A stretch of DNA of 64,000 bases, taken from Pedobacter lusitanus. Its GTDB lineage: Bacteria > Bacteroidota > Bacteroidia > Sphingobacteriales > Sphingobacteriaceae. The stretch spans positions 5,766,001 through 5,830,000 of the forward strand of contig NZ_CP157278.1 of the NCBI RefSeq assembly GCF_040026395.1. The letters run 5' to 3'. The number at the start of each line of letters is the position of its first letter. Positions within the stretch are counted from its first letter, which is position 1. Shown one piece after another: positions 9,264-18,767 of this stretch. The notes under the pieces are model-generated. The model was not told the DNA's origin and did no database searches. It saw nothing but the letters and a program-made list of their open reading frames with translations. The position numbers and the translations under genes were made by a program.

Positions 9264-9731
9264 ATGATTGTATTCAGAATAGGGCATAAAAATTATGCGG
9301 GTTCACTCACTGCATCAGGGGTAAACGGAAGATGGGCCTCTGCTGGTAAGCGGGTAATCTATTGCGCAGAAAACATACCACTGGCCTTCATGGAAAATAT
9401 GGTACGGAGACAGGGGGTAGGTTTCAATCAGGACTTTAAAACTGTTTTTGTTGAAATTCCGGATGATTTATTAATTAATACTGTCGAGGAAAGTAAACTG
9501 GATCCTGACTGGCGTGATCCTTATGATTACAGTCATTGTCAGCCAATAGGAAATAAATGGTTTGACGACCTGAGATTTCCTGTGCTCAAAGTTCCATCGG
9601 CTGTCATGCCTGAGTGTAATAACTACGTGCTGAATACGCTGCATCCTGATTTTAAAAGAATCAGACTAATTGCTGTTACAGATCTTGTACCGGACGTAAG
9701 AATAGAAGATATCCTCAAAAAATATCATTAA
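9264..9731 (+). CDS. RES-domain toxin
   Basis: A 155-residue RES-family protein. Characterised members degrade NAD+ in the cell. The conserved Arg lies in FRIGHK at the N-terminus, GRWASAGKRVIYCAEN is the GRW(x)xxGxxxxY segment, and the conserved Glu and Ser follow in MENM and in KVPSAVMPECNN. All family landmarks are in place and the length is normal, so it is probably active. It sits 8 bp behind its antitoxin. Confidence 0.92.
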   Translation: MIVFRIGHKNYAGSLTASGVNGRWASAGKRVIYCAENIPLAFMENMVRRQGVGFNQDFKTVFVEIPDDLLINTVEESKLDPDWRDPYDYSHCQPIGNKWFDDLRFPVLKVPSAVMPECNNYVLNTLHPDFKRIRLIAVTDLVPDVRIEDILKKYH

Positions 9732-9786
9732 ATTATTTATACCACAGAAAGTTAATATAAATGATATCGGACCAGGAAATCTTACA

Positions 9787-10695
9787 ATGGGTTTAAAGAT
9801 TATAAAATTTATATTTTTCGGTAACTATTTTATAGGCCTCCTTGCCGTGGCTTTAACCATAGAATCTACCCTGCAGTTAAAAGTACCTTTTAATTCACTG
9901 ACCTATTATATCTTATTGTTTTTTGCGCCAATTGTCTATTATACTTATGCTTATATGGGGGCAAAAAGTAGTATTAATACCCAAAATCCCCGGACAGCAT
10001 GGTATGCAGAACATCGTAATTTTATAAGGTTGAGTCAGCTGTTGCTAAGTCTGGTTTGCGGGGGACTGATTGCCTATATGGTTATCAGTAATTTTCAGGC
10101 TATTTTGCATCTGCCTCTTGAATACTGGATTATTGTAGGTCTAGTGATAGGGATGGCTGTTCTCTATTATGGGCTTGTACCTGTTTTCTTCTTTAATCTC
10201 AACTTAAGGAATACGGGATGGCTTAAACCCTTCATTATCGGCTTTGTCTGGGCCGCCACGGCAAACCTGCTGCCATTGATTTTACTCAAAATACAGTCTG
10301 ATACGGACGTTGCTAAAACAACTTTCTGGTACTTTCTTTTTGTGAAAAACTGGATGTTCTGTACAGTAAATGCAATTATGTTTGACATGAAGGATTATGC
10401 GATTGATTCTAACAGTCAGCTTAAAACATTTGTGGTTAGAATAGGACTCAAAAAGACCATATTCTATGTCTTAATTCCTCTTTTGATTACCGGGATTTTA
10501 TCTTTACTGGTGTTTGCTGGTATTGAAAAGTTTCCACTGCCCAGGGTTTTAATTAACCTGATTCCGTTTGTACTTACTGCAATTGTTGCCTATTCGATGA
10601 ATAGCAGAAAGAAAATATTTTATTACCTTATTGTTATTGATGGACTGATCATGGTAAAGGCCATTTGTGGTATCATTGCAATGCAGTTTATTTAG
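9787..10695 (+). CDS. UbiA-like polytopic membrane protein
   Basis: A 302-residue protein with about eight or nine hydrophobic segments. The region NAIMFDMKDYAIDSNSQLKT near residue 197 resembles the second Asp-rich motif of UbiA prenyltransferases (DxxD then a later Asp and T). The first NDxxD motif is not evident: the matching loop reads INTQNPRTAWYAEHRN. So it may be a divergent or non-catalytic family member. A methyltransferase gene follows 30 bp downstream, as in lipid or quinone biosynthesis pairs, but the substrate cannot be named. Confidence 0.65.
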   Translation: MGLKIIKFIFFGNYFIGLLAVALTIESTLQLKVPFNSLTYYILLFFAPIVYYTYAYMGAKSSINTQNPRTAWYAEHRNFIRLSQLLLSLVCGGLIAYMVISNFQAILHLPLEYWIIVGLVIGMAVLYYGLVPVFFFNLNLRNTGWLKPFIIGFVWAATANLLPLILLKIQSDTDVAKTTFWYFLFVKNWMFCTVNAIMFDMKDYAIDSNSQLKTFVVRIGLKKTIFYVLIPLLITGILSLLVFAGIEKFPLPRVLINLIPFVLTAIVAYSMNSRKKIFYYLIVIDGLIMVKAICGIIAMQFI

Positions 10696-10725
10696 AAATG
10701 AGTTTGTCCTGATAATCCAGAGGGA

Positions 10726-11358
10726 ATGAAAAATAATTATGATCGTATAGCCGGATATTATGATGTGCTGAGCCGGATGGTTTATTTTCGTGCTCAGATG
10801 AAAGCACAGATTGATCAGCTGAGTGCTATTCCGGTAAACAGTACTATCCTAATTGCAGGGGGAGGCACGGGTTGGATACTGGAGGAAATTGCCAGAATAC
10901 ATCCTTCCGGTTTAAAGATCACTTATGTCGAAATCTCTTCAAAAATGCTTGACATTTCAAAGAAAAGGGATGTAAAAGCTAATACTGTAACTTATATCCA
11001 TTCTGCTATGGAGGATTTTAAAACAACAGCTCTTTATGATGTTATAATTACAGCTTTCTTTTTTGATAATTTTGCTGCGGATAGTGTAGGCACTGTCTTC
11101 AATCAGCTTAATGGTTTGCTGAAATCCGGTGGTCTGTGGTTGTTTTCTGATTTTTATTACACTGAAAAGTCTGGAAAAGTATGGCAGCGGTTGTTATTAC
11201 AGGCAATGTATTCGTTTTTTAGTAAGATTTCTGCTGTTGAAGCAAAATCGCTGATTAATACAGAACATCTCTTTGAAGAAAGGCTGTATTCTCCACTCAA
11301 TACATCTTTTTATTACCGTCGTTTTATTAAAAGTATAATTTACCGGAAGCCTGATTAG
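10726..11358 (+). CDS. Class I SAM-dependent methyltransferase
   Basis: A 210-residue cytoplasmic methyltransferase. ILIAGGGTGWILEE near residue 41 is the glycine-rich motif I of the Rossmann-like SAM site. ITYVEISSKML is the acidic end of strand 2, and YIHSAMEDF is motif II. The opening YDRIAGYYDVLSRMVYF resembles UbiE-type enzymes. It lies 30 bp after the UbiA-like gene, and the two probably form an operon. The methyl acceptor is unknown. Confidence 0.88.
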   Translation: MKNNYDRIAGYYDVLSRMVYFRAQMKAQIDQLSAIPVNSTILIAGGGTGWILEEIARIHPSGLKITYVEISSKMLDISKKRDVKANTVTYIHSAMEDFKTTALYDVIITAFFFDNFAADSVGTVFNQLNGLLKSGGLWLFSDFYYTEKSGKVWQRLLLQAMYSFFSKISAVEAKSLINTEHLFEERLYSPLNTSFYYRRFIKSIIYRKPD

Positions 11359-11679
11359 CTAATTATTGCTAATTCTGCAGAAAGAACGTGAAATAGAAAA
11401 GGCTTTCTTTGTTTTAATATATTCTCTGTGGTCTGATAAGTCAGTATAGTGTCATTTGTCGTTTCGCAGAGTACTGTTTTTACCGACTTTCCTTGTTTTT
11501 TTGCTCAAAAAGGAGACAATTAGTCTGCATTATCTTTGAATTTAATAATTTCTGACGCAATTATTTGAATTTAATAAGTATTGATTTGAACCGCATATTT
11601 TCGTTTGACGTTATAACAGATATTTTTGCCTGTACAATAAACACTAAGTAGAATATCGATTTAATTTAACATCAATCTA
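11359..11679 (+). other. Intergenic region upstream of the efflux operon
   Basis: This 321-bp AT-rich stretch has no plausible gene. TATCTTTG at 11531-11538 and TATTTTTG at 11621-11628 both fit the TAnnTTTG -7 box, but neither has a well-spaced TTTG -33 box. One of them probably starts the efflux operon transcript. I see no operator-like palindrome. Confidence 0.4.
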
Positions 11680-13077
11680 ATGCCCCGAGTATCATTTTCT
11701 ACAATTCTTTTTTCCTCTTTCCTGTGTACTGCTGTATCTGCCACTGCTCAAACCTTAAATATGAAGGATGCAGTCAATGCAGCAATTACCAATTATGGAA
11801 CTATAAAGGCAAAAGATAATTACGTTAGTGCCTCTAAACAAACAGTTGAACAGGCCAGAAGGGAATATCTCCCTAATTTCACCCTTGCTGCACAGCAGGA
11901 TTACGGTACAATCAATGGTCAGAACGGACCGCTTTCTGCTTTAGGTGGATTAAGCACGGCCTCGTCTGGTCCTGCATTAGCCAGGCAAAACTGGAATGCT
12001 GCTTTTGGTGCACTCTATCTCAGTAATATAAACTGGGATTTTTTTAGTTTCGGAAGGATCCGTGAAAAGATCAAAGTTTCGAAAGAAATCCTTAAAAGGG
12101 ATAAGAATGATCTGAATCAGGAGATTTTTCAGCATGAAGTACGGGTCTCGGCTGCTTATCTGAATTTACTGGCAGCTCAAAGACTAACCAGGTCTCAGCA
12201 AAAGAACCTGGAAAGAGCGGTTGTATTTAAAAATAATGCGGCTCTGCGTGCGAAAAATGGCTTGATTGCGGGTGTAGATTCTTCATTGGCTGTTGCTGAA
12301 GTTTCGAACGCCAGAATTGCATTGACCAAAGCAATTGATCTGGAACAGGAGCAGGCCAATAAACTGGGCATCTTAATGGGGGTTACAGCAACTGCTTTTA
12401 AAGTAGATACAGCTTTAATCAATCATGTGCCTCAGTCAATTTTACGCACAGATACCAATGTGAATTTTAAAGAACATCCTTTGTTGAAATACTACAGGAA
12501 CAGAATTGATGTAAGTAATCAGCAGTTGAATTATTATAAAAAACTAGCTTATCCTACATTTTCTTTCATTGGGGTATTTCAGGGCAGAGGTTCAGGATTT
12601 GATACTAATTATCCGAATGACCTGAATGCCTACTCGCATAGTTATGGTGATGGAATTAATCCAACCCGTGGTAACTATTTGTTTGGTGTTGGGCTGACCT
12701 GGAATTTAACTACTATTTTACGTAATTCTCCGCAGGTTAAAGCACAGCGTTATATTTCAAGTGGTCTGGAAAACGAGTATGAACTGATTGATCAGCAATT
12801 ACATGCTCAGCTGCTGCTGGCAGAAAGTAAGATTAAAAATGCCATGGACAATTATAATGAGGCGCCGGTACAGGTTAAGGCTGCGAGTGAAGCTTATCTG
12901 CAAAAAAGCACCTTGTATAAGAATGGACTGACTACAATTGTAGATCTGACACAGGCTCTTTATGCATTGAACAGGGCCGAAACAGATCGCGATATTGCTT
13001 ATACGAATGTATGGCAGGCTCTATTGCTGAAATCGGCCGCAACGGGCGATTATAATCTATTTATTAACGAATTTTAA
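11680..13077 (+). CDS. TolC-family outer membrane efflux protein
   Basis: A 465-residue outer-membrane channel for a tripartite RND pump. A signal peptide ends at SATAQ near residue 24. The two-fold repeat of long amphipathic helices is visible: VKAKDNY...AxxxxLPNFTLAA in the first half and VSNQQLNYYKKLAYPTFSFIG in the second. The late segment TLYKNGLTTIVDLTQALYALNRAETD matches the OEP signature. It is the first gene of a pump operon and lies 14 bp before the RND gene. Confidence 0.92.
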   Translation: MPRVSFSTILFSSFLCTAVSATAQTLNMKDAVNAAITNYGTIKAKDNYVSASKQTVEQARREYLPNFTLAAQQDYGTINGQNGPLSALGGLSTASSGPALARQNWNAAFGALYLSNINWDFFSFGRIREKIKVSKEILKRDKNDLNQEIFQHEVRVSAAYLNLLAAQRLTRSQQKNLERAVVFKNNAALRAKNGLIAGVDSSLAVAEVSNARIALTKAIDLEQEQANKLGILMGVTATAFKVDTALINHVPQSILRTDTNVNFKEHPLLKYYRNRIDVSNQQLNYYKKLAYPTFSFIGVFQGRGSGFDTNYPNDLNAYSHSYGDGINPTRGNYLFGVGLTWNLTTILRNSPQVKAQRYISSGLENEYELIDQQLHAQLLLAESKIKNAMDNYNEAPVQVKAASEAYLQKSTLYKNGLTTIVDLTQALYALNRAETDRDIAYTNVWQALLLKSAATGDYNLFINEF

Positions 13078-13091
13078 GCCGCTACCCTGAT

Positions 13092-16000
13092 ATGAATTTA
13101 ATACGTTTTGCATTGCGGAAACCCATTTCTATAATGGTGTTTGTTGCCGGATTACTGTTCTTTGGTATTAGCTCCATGACCAGTATCAAAGTGGATATTT
13201 TGCCGCAGATGAATTTGCCGGTGATCTATATTGCACACCCGTTTGGTGGATATACACCTACACAAATGGAGTCTTATTTTGCTAAGAACTATGTGAATGT
13301 ACTGCTTTTTGCCAATGGGATAAAGAGTATTGAAACTAAAAATACACAAGGGCTGATGCTGATGAAACTCACCTATTATGAGGGGACAAATATGGCGCAG
13401 GCAGCTTCAGAATTAAGTGCACTGTCTAATCGTGCGCAGGCAATTTTTCCGCCCGGGTCCCAACCGCCCTTTATCATTCGATTTGATGCTTCTTCACTGC
13501 CTATCGGGCAACTGGTATTAAGCAGCCCGACCCGCAGTAATAATGAATTGCAGGATTTAGCGAATACTTATGTACGTGCTTCCTTTACTGCTATCCCTGG
13601 ATTACTGGCGCCTGCACCTTTCGGAGGTAGTCCGCGTACGGTAGAGATTAATGTTAATCCAGGTTTGATGCGATCACACAACCTTACCGTTGAACAGATT
13701 GTAAGTGCTATCAGTACAAATAACCAGACTGCTCCATCAGGAAATGTGCGTATCGGAGACAAAAATTATATTACGCCTACTAATTATACGATTAAAAATA
13801 TCAAGGATTTTGAGGATATCCCGTTATTTAAGGGTGGGGTTCAGAATCTTTATCTGCGTGATGTTGCGAGTGTAAAAGATGGTGCTGATATCACAAATGG
13901 TTATGCACTGATTAATGGTAAACGTTCAGTTTATCTGAGTATTGCCAAATCGGGGGATGCCTCAACCTGGGATGTAGTAAAGAATCTGAAAGCTAATCTG
14001 CCGAAAATTCAGAATACGCTGCCTGAAGATGTAAAACTGTCTTATGAATTTGATCAGTCCGTATCTGTAATTAATGCTGTAGAAAGTTTAATCAGTGAAG
14101 GAGCTATAGGAGCTATTCTGACTGGTTTAATGGTATTGTTGTTTTTGGGAGATAAAAGGGCTGCATTAATTGTGATCCTGACTATTCCAACTTCGATTAT
14201 TGCAGGGGTATTATTCCTGAAATTATTTGGTCAGACTATAAATATTATGTCTCTTTCGGGGCTGGCACTTGCAATTGGTATTCTCGTAGACGAATCTACG
14301 GTAACTATAGAGAATATTCACCAGCATTTTGATATGGGTAAGCCTAAAGCACTTGCGATATGGGATGCCTGTAAAGAGATCGCTTTCCCGAAATTGCTGA
14401 TTCTGCTATGTATTCTGGCTGTATTTGCACCTGCATTTACCATGACGGGAATACCGGGAGCATTATTTTTGCCTTTAGCACTGGCTATTGGATTTTCAAT
14501 GATCATTTCTTTTTTACTCTCCCAGACCTTTGTGCCTATACTGGCCAACTGGTTAATGGTGGCACATCCGCATCCGCATAAAAAAACTGATCCTGCAATT
14601 ACTGATGACGAAGATGCTTTTAATCAGACTGGGCTGACGCTTGAATCTGAGCAGGAAACATTGAATCAGAAAAAGATTCTGGTAGAGAGAGAAGGTTATA
14701 ATGAAGATGGAAAGGTGACCTTGTTTGATAAATTCAGAAACAGGTTTATGCGTTTTATTGACCGGTTATTTTTGGTTCGTAAACCTGTGGTTATAGTTTA
14801 CCTGGTAGTAGTGATTTGCTCGGCAGTTTTGTTGTTATCAAATATTGGCCGGGATGTATTGCCCAAGGTGAATTCAAGCCAGTTTCAGCTGAGGATGAGG
14901 GCTCCGGATGGTACACGTCTGGAAAGAACGGAAGAAAAAGCAAATATGATTCTTAAGGTACTGAAAAAACTCGTTGGACCTGAGCATGTAGGCATCACTT
15001 CTGTTTATGTAGGGCAACACCCGGCTCTGTTTTCTGTGAATCCGATTTATCTGTTCATGGGTGGGCCCCATGAGGCTGTTTTCCAAATTGCACTGAAAGA
15101 CTACCATGTCAATATGGATGAGCTTAAAGATAAATTGCGTGATGAGGTTAAAAAGCAAAGTCCGGATTTGAAATTGTCATTTGAGCCTATTGAATTAACT
15201 GATAAAGTACTGAGTCAGGGTTCTCCGACTCCTGTTGAAGTCAGAATAGCAGGTAAAAACAAAAAGATAAATGAAGAATATGCAGGCAAAGTTGCTGCTG
15301 AACTAAAGAAAATCAATTACATGAGAGATGTGCAGATTGCACAGCCGATAAAATATCCTTCCTTAAATATTAATATTGACAGGGTAAGGGCAGCGCAGCT
15401 GGGGGTTGATTTAAGTGATATATCGAAATCACTGGTTGCTTCGACTTCGTCTTCGAGATACACAGATAAAAATAACTGGGTAGACGAAAAAATTGGCTTG
15501 TCATATGGTGTACAGGTACAGGTGCCATTAAACCAGATGAACAGTAAAGATGATCTGGGAGAAATTCCCTTGCTCAGAAATAATAGCAGACCTGTATTAA
15601 GTGATGTGGCGACTATTAAGCCGGATACTACTTATGGTGAAAATGATAATCTTGGAGCAACTCCATATCTTTCTGTGACCGCGAATCTGAATGATAAGGA
15701 TCTGGGTTCTGCAAATAAAGATGTTGCCCTGGCTATAAAAAATGTAGGGGAACTGCCAAGAGGAGTTATTGTGGAACAAATAGGACTTGGAAAAGTTCTG
15801 GACGAGACTTTAAGTAGTTTACAGAATGGTTTACTGGTTGCTATTGTAGTGATTTTCCTGATGTTGTCAGCTAATTTCCAGTCTTTCAGGGTACCTCTGG
15901 TAATTCTTGCTACAGTTCCGGCTGTTGTGCTGGGGGCATTGCTCTTGTTGAAACTTACCGGTTCAACACTTAATTTACAGTCTTATATGGGAATTATCAT

Positions 16001-16373
16001 GTCTGTCGGTGTGTCTATTGCCAATGCTGTATTATTGATCACCAATGCTGAAGAGTTGAGAAAACATAATGGTAATGCACTGGAATCAGCGAGAGAAGCT
16101 GCCGGATTACGTCTTCGTCCTATTATTATGACCAGTGTGGCGATGGTGGCAGGTATGCTTCCTATGGCAATTGGACATGGAGAAGGAGGGGACCAGGTAT
16201 CCCCTCTGGGAAGAGCAGTAATTGGTGGATTAATAGCGTCAACTTTTGCCGTATTAATTATCTTGCCTATGGTGTTTGCATGGGTGCAGGGAAAAGTTTC
16301 CACGCAATCCTTATCGTTAGATCCGGAAGACGAAGAAAGCGTGCATTTTATTAAAGGATTAAAAGAAAAGTAA
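13092..16373 (+). CDS. RND-family inner membrane efflux transporter
   Basis: A 1093-residue AcrB/HAE-type proton-driven exporter. It has the standard arrangement: a first transmembrane helix (residues about 13-31), a large periplasmic loop, helices 2-6 (about 335-495), a cytoplasmic insert, and the same pattern repeated. In helix 4 the motif reads GILVDESTVTIEN, where most HAE pumps have VDDAIV, so the second proton-relay Asp is Glu-like or shifted. The linker at about 500-560 is long and acidic. It is co-transcribed with the TolC and adaptor genes. The substrate is unknown. Confidence 0.93.
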   Translation: MNLIRFALRKPISIMVFVAGLLFFGISSMTSIKVDILPQMNLPVIYIAHPFGGYTPTQMESYFAKNYVNVLLFANGIKSIETKNTQGLMLMKLTYYEGTNMAQAASELSALSNRAQAIFPPGSQPPFIIRFDASSLPIGQLVLSSPTRSNNELQDLANTYVRASFTAIPGLLAPAPFGGSPRTVEINVNPGLMRSHNLTVEQIVSAISTNNQTAPSGNVRIGDKNYITPTNYTIKNIKDFEDIPLFKGGVQNLYLRDVASVKDGADITNGYALINGKRSVYLSIAKSGDASTWDVVKNLKANLPKIQNTLPEDVKLSYEFDQSVSVINAVESLISEGAIGAILTGLMVLLFLGDKRAALIVILTIPTSIIAGVLFLKLFGQTINIMSLSGLALAIGILVDESTVTIENIHQHFDMGKPKALAIWDACKEIAFPKLLILLCILAVFAPAFTMTGIPGALFLPLALAIGFSMIISFLLSQTFVPILANWLMVAHPHPHKKTDPAITDDEDAFNQTGLTLESEQETLNQKKILVEREGYNEDGKVTLFDKFRNRFMRFIDRLFLVRKPVVIVYLVVVICSAVLLLSNIGRDVLPKVNSSQFQLRMRAPDGTRLERTEEKANMILKVLKKLVGPEHVGITSVYVGQHPALFSVNPIYLFMGGPHEAVFQIALKDYHVNMDELKDKLRDEVKKQSPDLKLSFEPIELTDKVLSQGSPTPVEVRIAGKNKKINEEYAGKVAAELKKINYMRDVQIAQPIKYPSLNINIDRVRAAQLGVDLSDISKSLVASTSSSRYTDKNNWVDEKIGLSYGVQVQVPLNQMNSKDDLGEIPLLRNNSRPVLSDVATIKPDTTYGENDNLGATPYLSVTANLNDKDLGSANKDVALAIKNVGELPRGVIVEQIGLGKVLDETLSSLQNGLLVAIVVIFLMLSANFQSFRVPLVILATVPAVVLGALLLLKLTGSTLNLQSYMGIIMSVGVSIANAVLLITNAEELRKHNGNALESAREAAGLRLRPIIMTSVAMVAGMLPMAIGHGEGGDQVSPLGRAVIGGLIASTFAVLIILPMVFAWVQGKVSTQSLSLDPEDEESVHFIKGLKEK

Positions 16374-16437
16374 TCAAATCACGGTGTTAAAAACACGATA
16401 AATAAAAAAATTGAACAGGTACATAGACTATCATATA

Positions 16438-17541
16438 ATGAACAAAAAAATATTTAGCCGGACTTCCCTTTTTCTAAGCAGTATCGCATTGACAGCTCTG
16501 ATAAGCAGTTGCCATCACGAGGAGAAGAAAGAAAATAATGCTGCTGAAAAAAAGCCTGAGATTAAGACTTTTGTTTTGAGTAAAGAAAAAATGGCCACTT
16601 CTTTGAAGATACCTGGTGAGCTGATTGCTTATCAGCAGGTTGATCTTTATGCAAAGGTCAGCAGTTTTGTAAAAACTTTAAAAGCGGATATCGGTTCAGA
16701 AGTTAAACAAGGTCAGCTGTTGATGACACTTGAAGCTCCCGAACTGACTTCACAGCTGGCAGCAGCAGATTCCCGTCTTAAATCTCAGGAAGCTGTTTAT
16801 ACGGCCAGCAAAGCAAATTATGAACGTTTGTTTGAAACGAGCAAAACACCTGGTACTATATCAAAAAATGATCTGGATCAGGCTATTGCAAAAAGGAATT
16901 CTGATCTGGCACAGTTTAATGCAGCAAAAGCTTCTTATAAAGAAGTTGGCTCTATTCAGAATTATCTCGAGATCAGAGCTCCGTTTGATGGTATCGTTTC
17001 TTCCAGAAATGTAAATCTGGGTGCCTATGTAGGGCCTTCGGGCAAAGGATCTGAATTCCCGTTATTTACGATACAACAGCAAAAACATTTGCGTCTGGTC
17101 ATCTCTGTTCCTGAACTGTATACTGGTTATCTGAAAGAAGGAGATGAAGTAACTTTCACGGTAAAATCGCAGCCTGATCTATTGTTCACTGCTAAAGTTA
17201 AAAGGTTATCTGGTGCACTGGACCAGCGATTACGTTCTGAAAGAGTAGAAATGGATGTTCCCAATCTGACTAAAAAGCTTTTACCGGGGATGGTAGCAGA
17301 TGTTTCTATGCCGCTTCCTGCAAATGCAAGTACTTTTACTGTACCAAAAACAGCTATAGTTGATAGTGCAGAGGGGGTATATGTGATTCGTTCGAAAGAT
17401 GGAAAAGCAGAAAAATTAAGCGTTAAAAAGGGAAGGGAAGCTGATGACAGAATAGAGATATTCGGGGATATTAAAGAAGGAGATATCCTGGTTAGTCAGG
17501 CGAATGAAGAAATTCATGCCGGTGATGTTATCAAACCATAA
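16438..17541 (+). CDS. RND efflux periplasmic adaptor, lipoprotein
   Basis: A 367-residue membrane fusion protein. The N-terminus ends in the lipobox LISSC near residue 22, so it is lipid-anchored to the inner membrane on the periplasmic side. A lipoyl-type half (VDLYAKVSSFVKTLKADIG...VKQGQLLMTLEAPEL) is followed by a coiled-coil hairpin (about 90-150), the second lipoyl half (YLEIRAPFDGIVSSRNV) and a beta barrel. I used the ATG at 16438; the in-frame TTG at 16411 would push the lipobox inward. It is the last gene of the tripartite operon. Confidence 0.92.
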   Translation: MNKKIFSRTSLFLSSIALTALISSCHHEEKKENNAAEKKPEIKTFVLSKEKMATSLKIPGELIAYQQVDLYAKVSSFVKTLKADIGSEVKQGQLLMTLEAPELTSQLAAADSRLKSQEAVYTASKANYERLFETSKTPGTISKNDLDQAIAKRNSDLAQFNAAKASYKEVGSIQNYLEIRAPFDGIVSSRNVNLGAYVGPSGKGSEFPLFTIQQQKHLRLVISVPELYTGYLKEGDEVTFTVKSQPDLLFTAKVKRLSGALDQRLRSERVEMDVPNLTKKLLPGMVADVSMPLPANASTFTVPKTAIVDSAEGVYVIRSKDGKAEKLSVKKGREADDRIEIFGDIKEGDILVSQANEEIHAGDVIKP

Positions 17542-17591
17542 TATTACACAAAAAATATAGGGACATCTTAAAATTTATGCAATTTTAATGC

Positions 17592-18518
17592 GTGAAAAAA
17601 AGTATGTCCCTTCAGGAATTTTATGAGATGTTTGCTGTCAACAGACCAGATGTCATCATTCCAAATCCTATACTTGATGCACATACAGGCCATTTTAATG
17701 TTTTTAAAAGGTTTGGTTATTGTACATTAAATCCTTCACCTTATAACAGGAGGGATTTTTATAAAATAGCTTATATCATTGGAAAAGGAGTTCTTCATTA
17801 TCCAAACCAGCGGATAGAAATTGACGGATGCGCCCTGATGATTACCAATCAGACCATCCCATATTCCTGGGAAACTACTTCAGAGTTCCAGTCTGGTTAT
17901 TTCTGTTTATTTACGGAAAACTTTATGCGTCAGCGGACAGAGCCTCTTAAGAATTCTCTGCTGGCTAAAATACAGGATAATCCTGTATTGTATATTAATC
18001 AAGAACAACAGGAGACTGTAGCCAGGATATTTGAAAAAATGCTGAGTGAAATGGAAAGTGATTATACTTATAAGTATGATCTGATCCGGAATTATGTGAA
18101 CCTGCTGATTCATGAAGCAATGAAGCTGCAGCCATGTGAGAGACAGGTTAAATCAAACAATGCTTCTTCCCGTATTGCTTCTTTATTTTTTGAGTTGCTG
18201 GAAAGACAATTCCCTATATATTCTCCTGATCATGTATTGCAGCTCCGTACAGCAAATGATTTTGCTGAACGTCTGTCTATTCATGTGAATCATCTTAATC
18301 ATGCTGTTAAAGAAGTGACAGGTAAAACTACTTCAGAACATATTTCCGGCCGTATAGCAAATGAAGCTATTGCGTTACTTAAACATACCGAATGGAATAT
18401 TTCAGAAATTGGTTATTGTCTTGGCTTTGAATATCCTGCCAACTTTAATCTTTTCTTCAAACGCCAGACTATGGCAGTGCCAAAATCATTCAGAGAGAAA
18501 ACAATTGGCTTGAGTTAG
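17592..18518 (+). CDS. AraC-family transcriptional regulator
   Basis: A 308-residue cytoplasmic regulator with an N-terminal cupin-like sensor region and two helix-turn-helices at about 210-300. The second HTH (ISEIGYCLGFEYPANFNLFFKR) is the classic AraC signature. It may start at the GTG (17592) or the ATG 12 bp later (17604). It follows the efflux operon by 50 bp on the same strand, so it may regulate that pump; this is inference from position only. Confidence 0.9.
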   Translation: MKKSMSLQEFYEMFAVNRPDVIIPNPILDAHTGHFNVFKRFGYCTLNPSPYNRRDFYKIAYIIGKGVLHYPNQRIEIDGCALMITNQTIPYSWETTSEFQSGYFCLFTENFMRQRTEPLKNSLLAKIQDNPVLYINQEQQETVARIFEKMLSEMESDYTYKYDLIRNYVNLLIHEAMKLQPCERQVKSNNASSRIASLFFELLERQFPIYSPDHVLQLRTANDFAERLSIHVNHLNHAVKEVTGKTTSEHISGRIANEAIALLKHTEWNISEIGYCLGFEYPANFNLFFKRQTMAVPKSFREKTIGLS

Positions 18519-18767
18519 TGTTGTATTTCTGTAGTTGAAATTATATCATATTATATATTTTTTATTTTTTGGTATTTTATGTACAGATTGGAAATCTTTG
18601 GGTTTTTTAACATACATTAACATCTTAATTCAGAAAGATTTGGTTAATTAGAGCTACCGTATAATACAGAATTGATATTATATGATATAATTTAATATGC
18701 GTTGCAGATTAAGCTATTATTTCCGCTAGTATTAATAAAAAAAGACTTAGGCCCGGCGTTTTAAATT

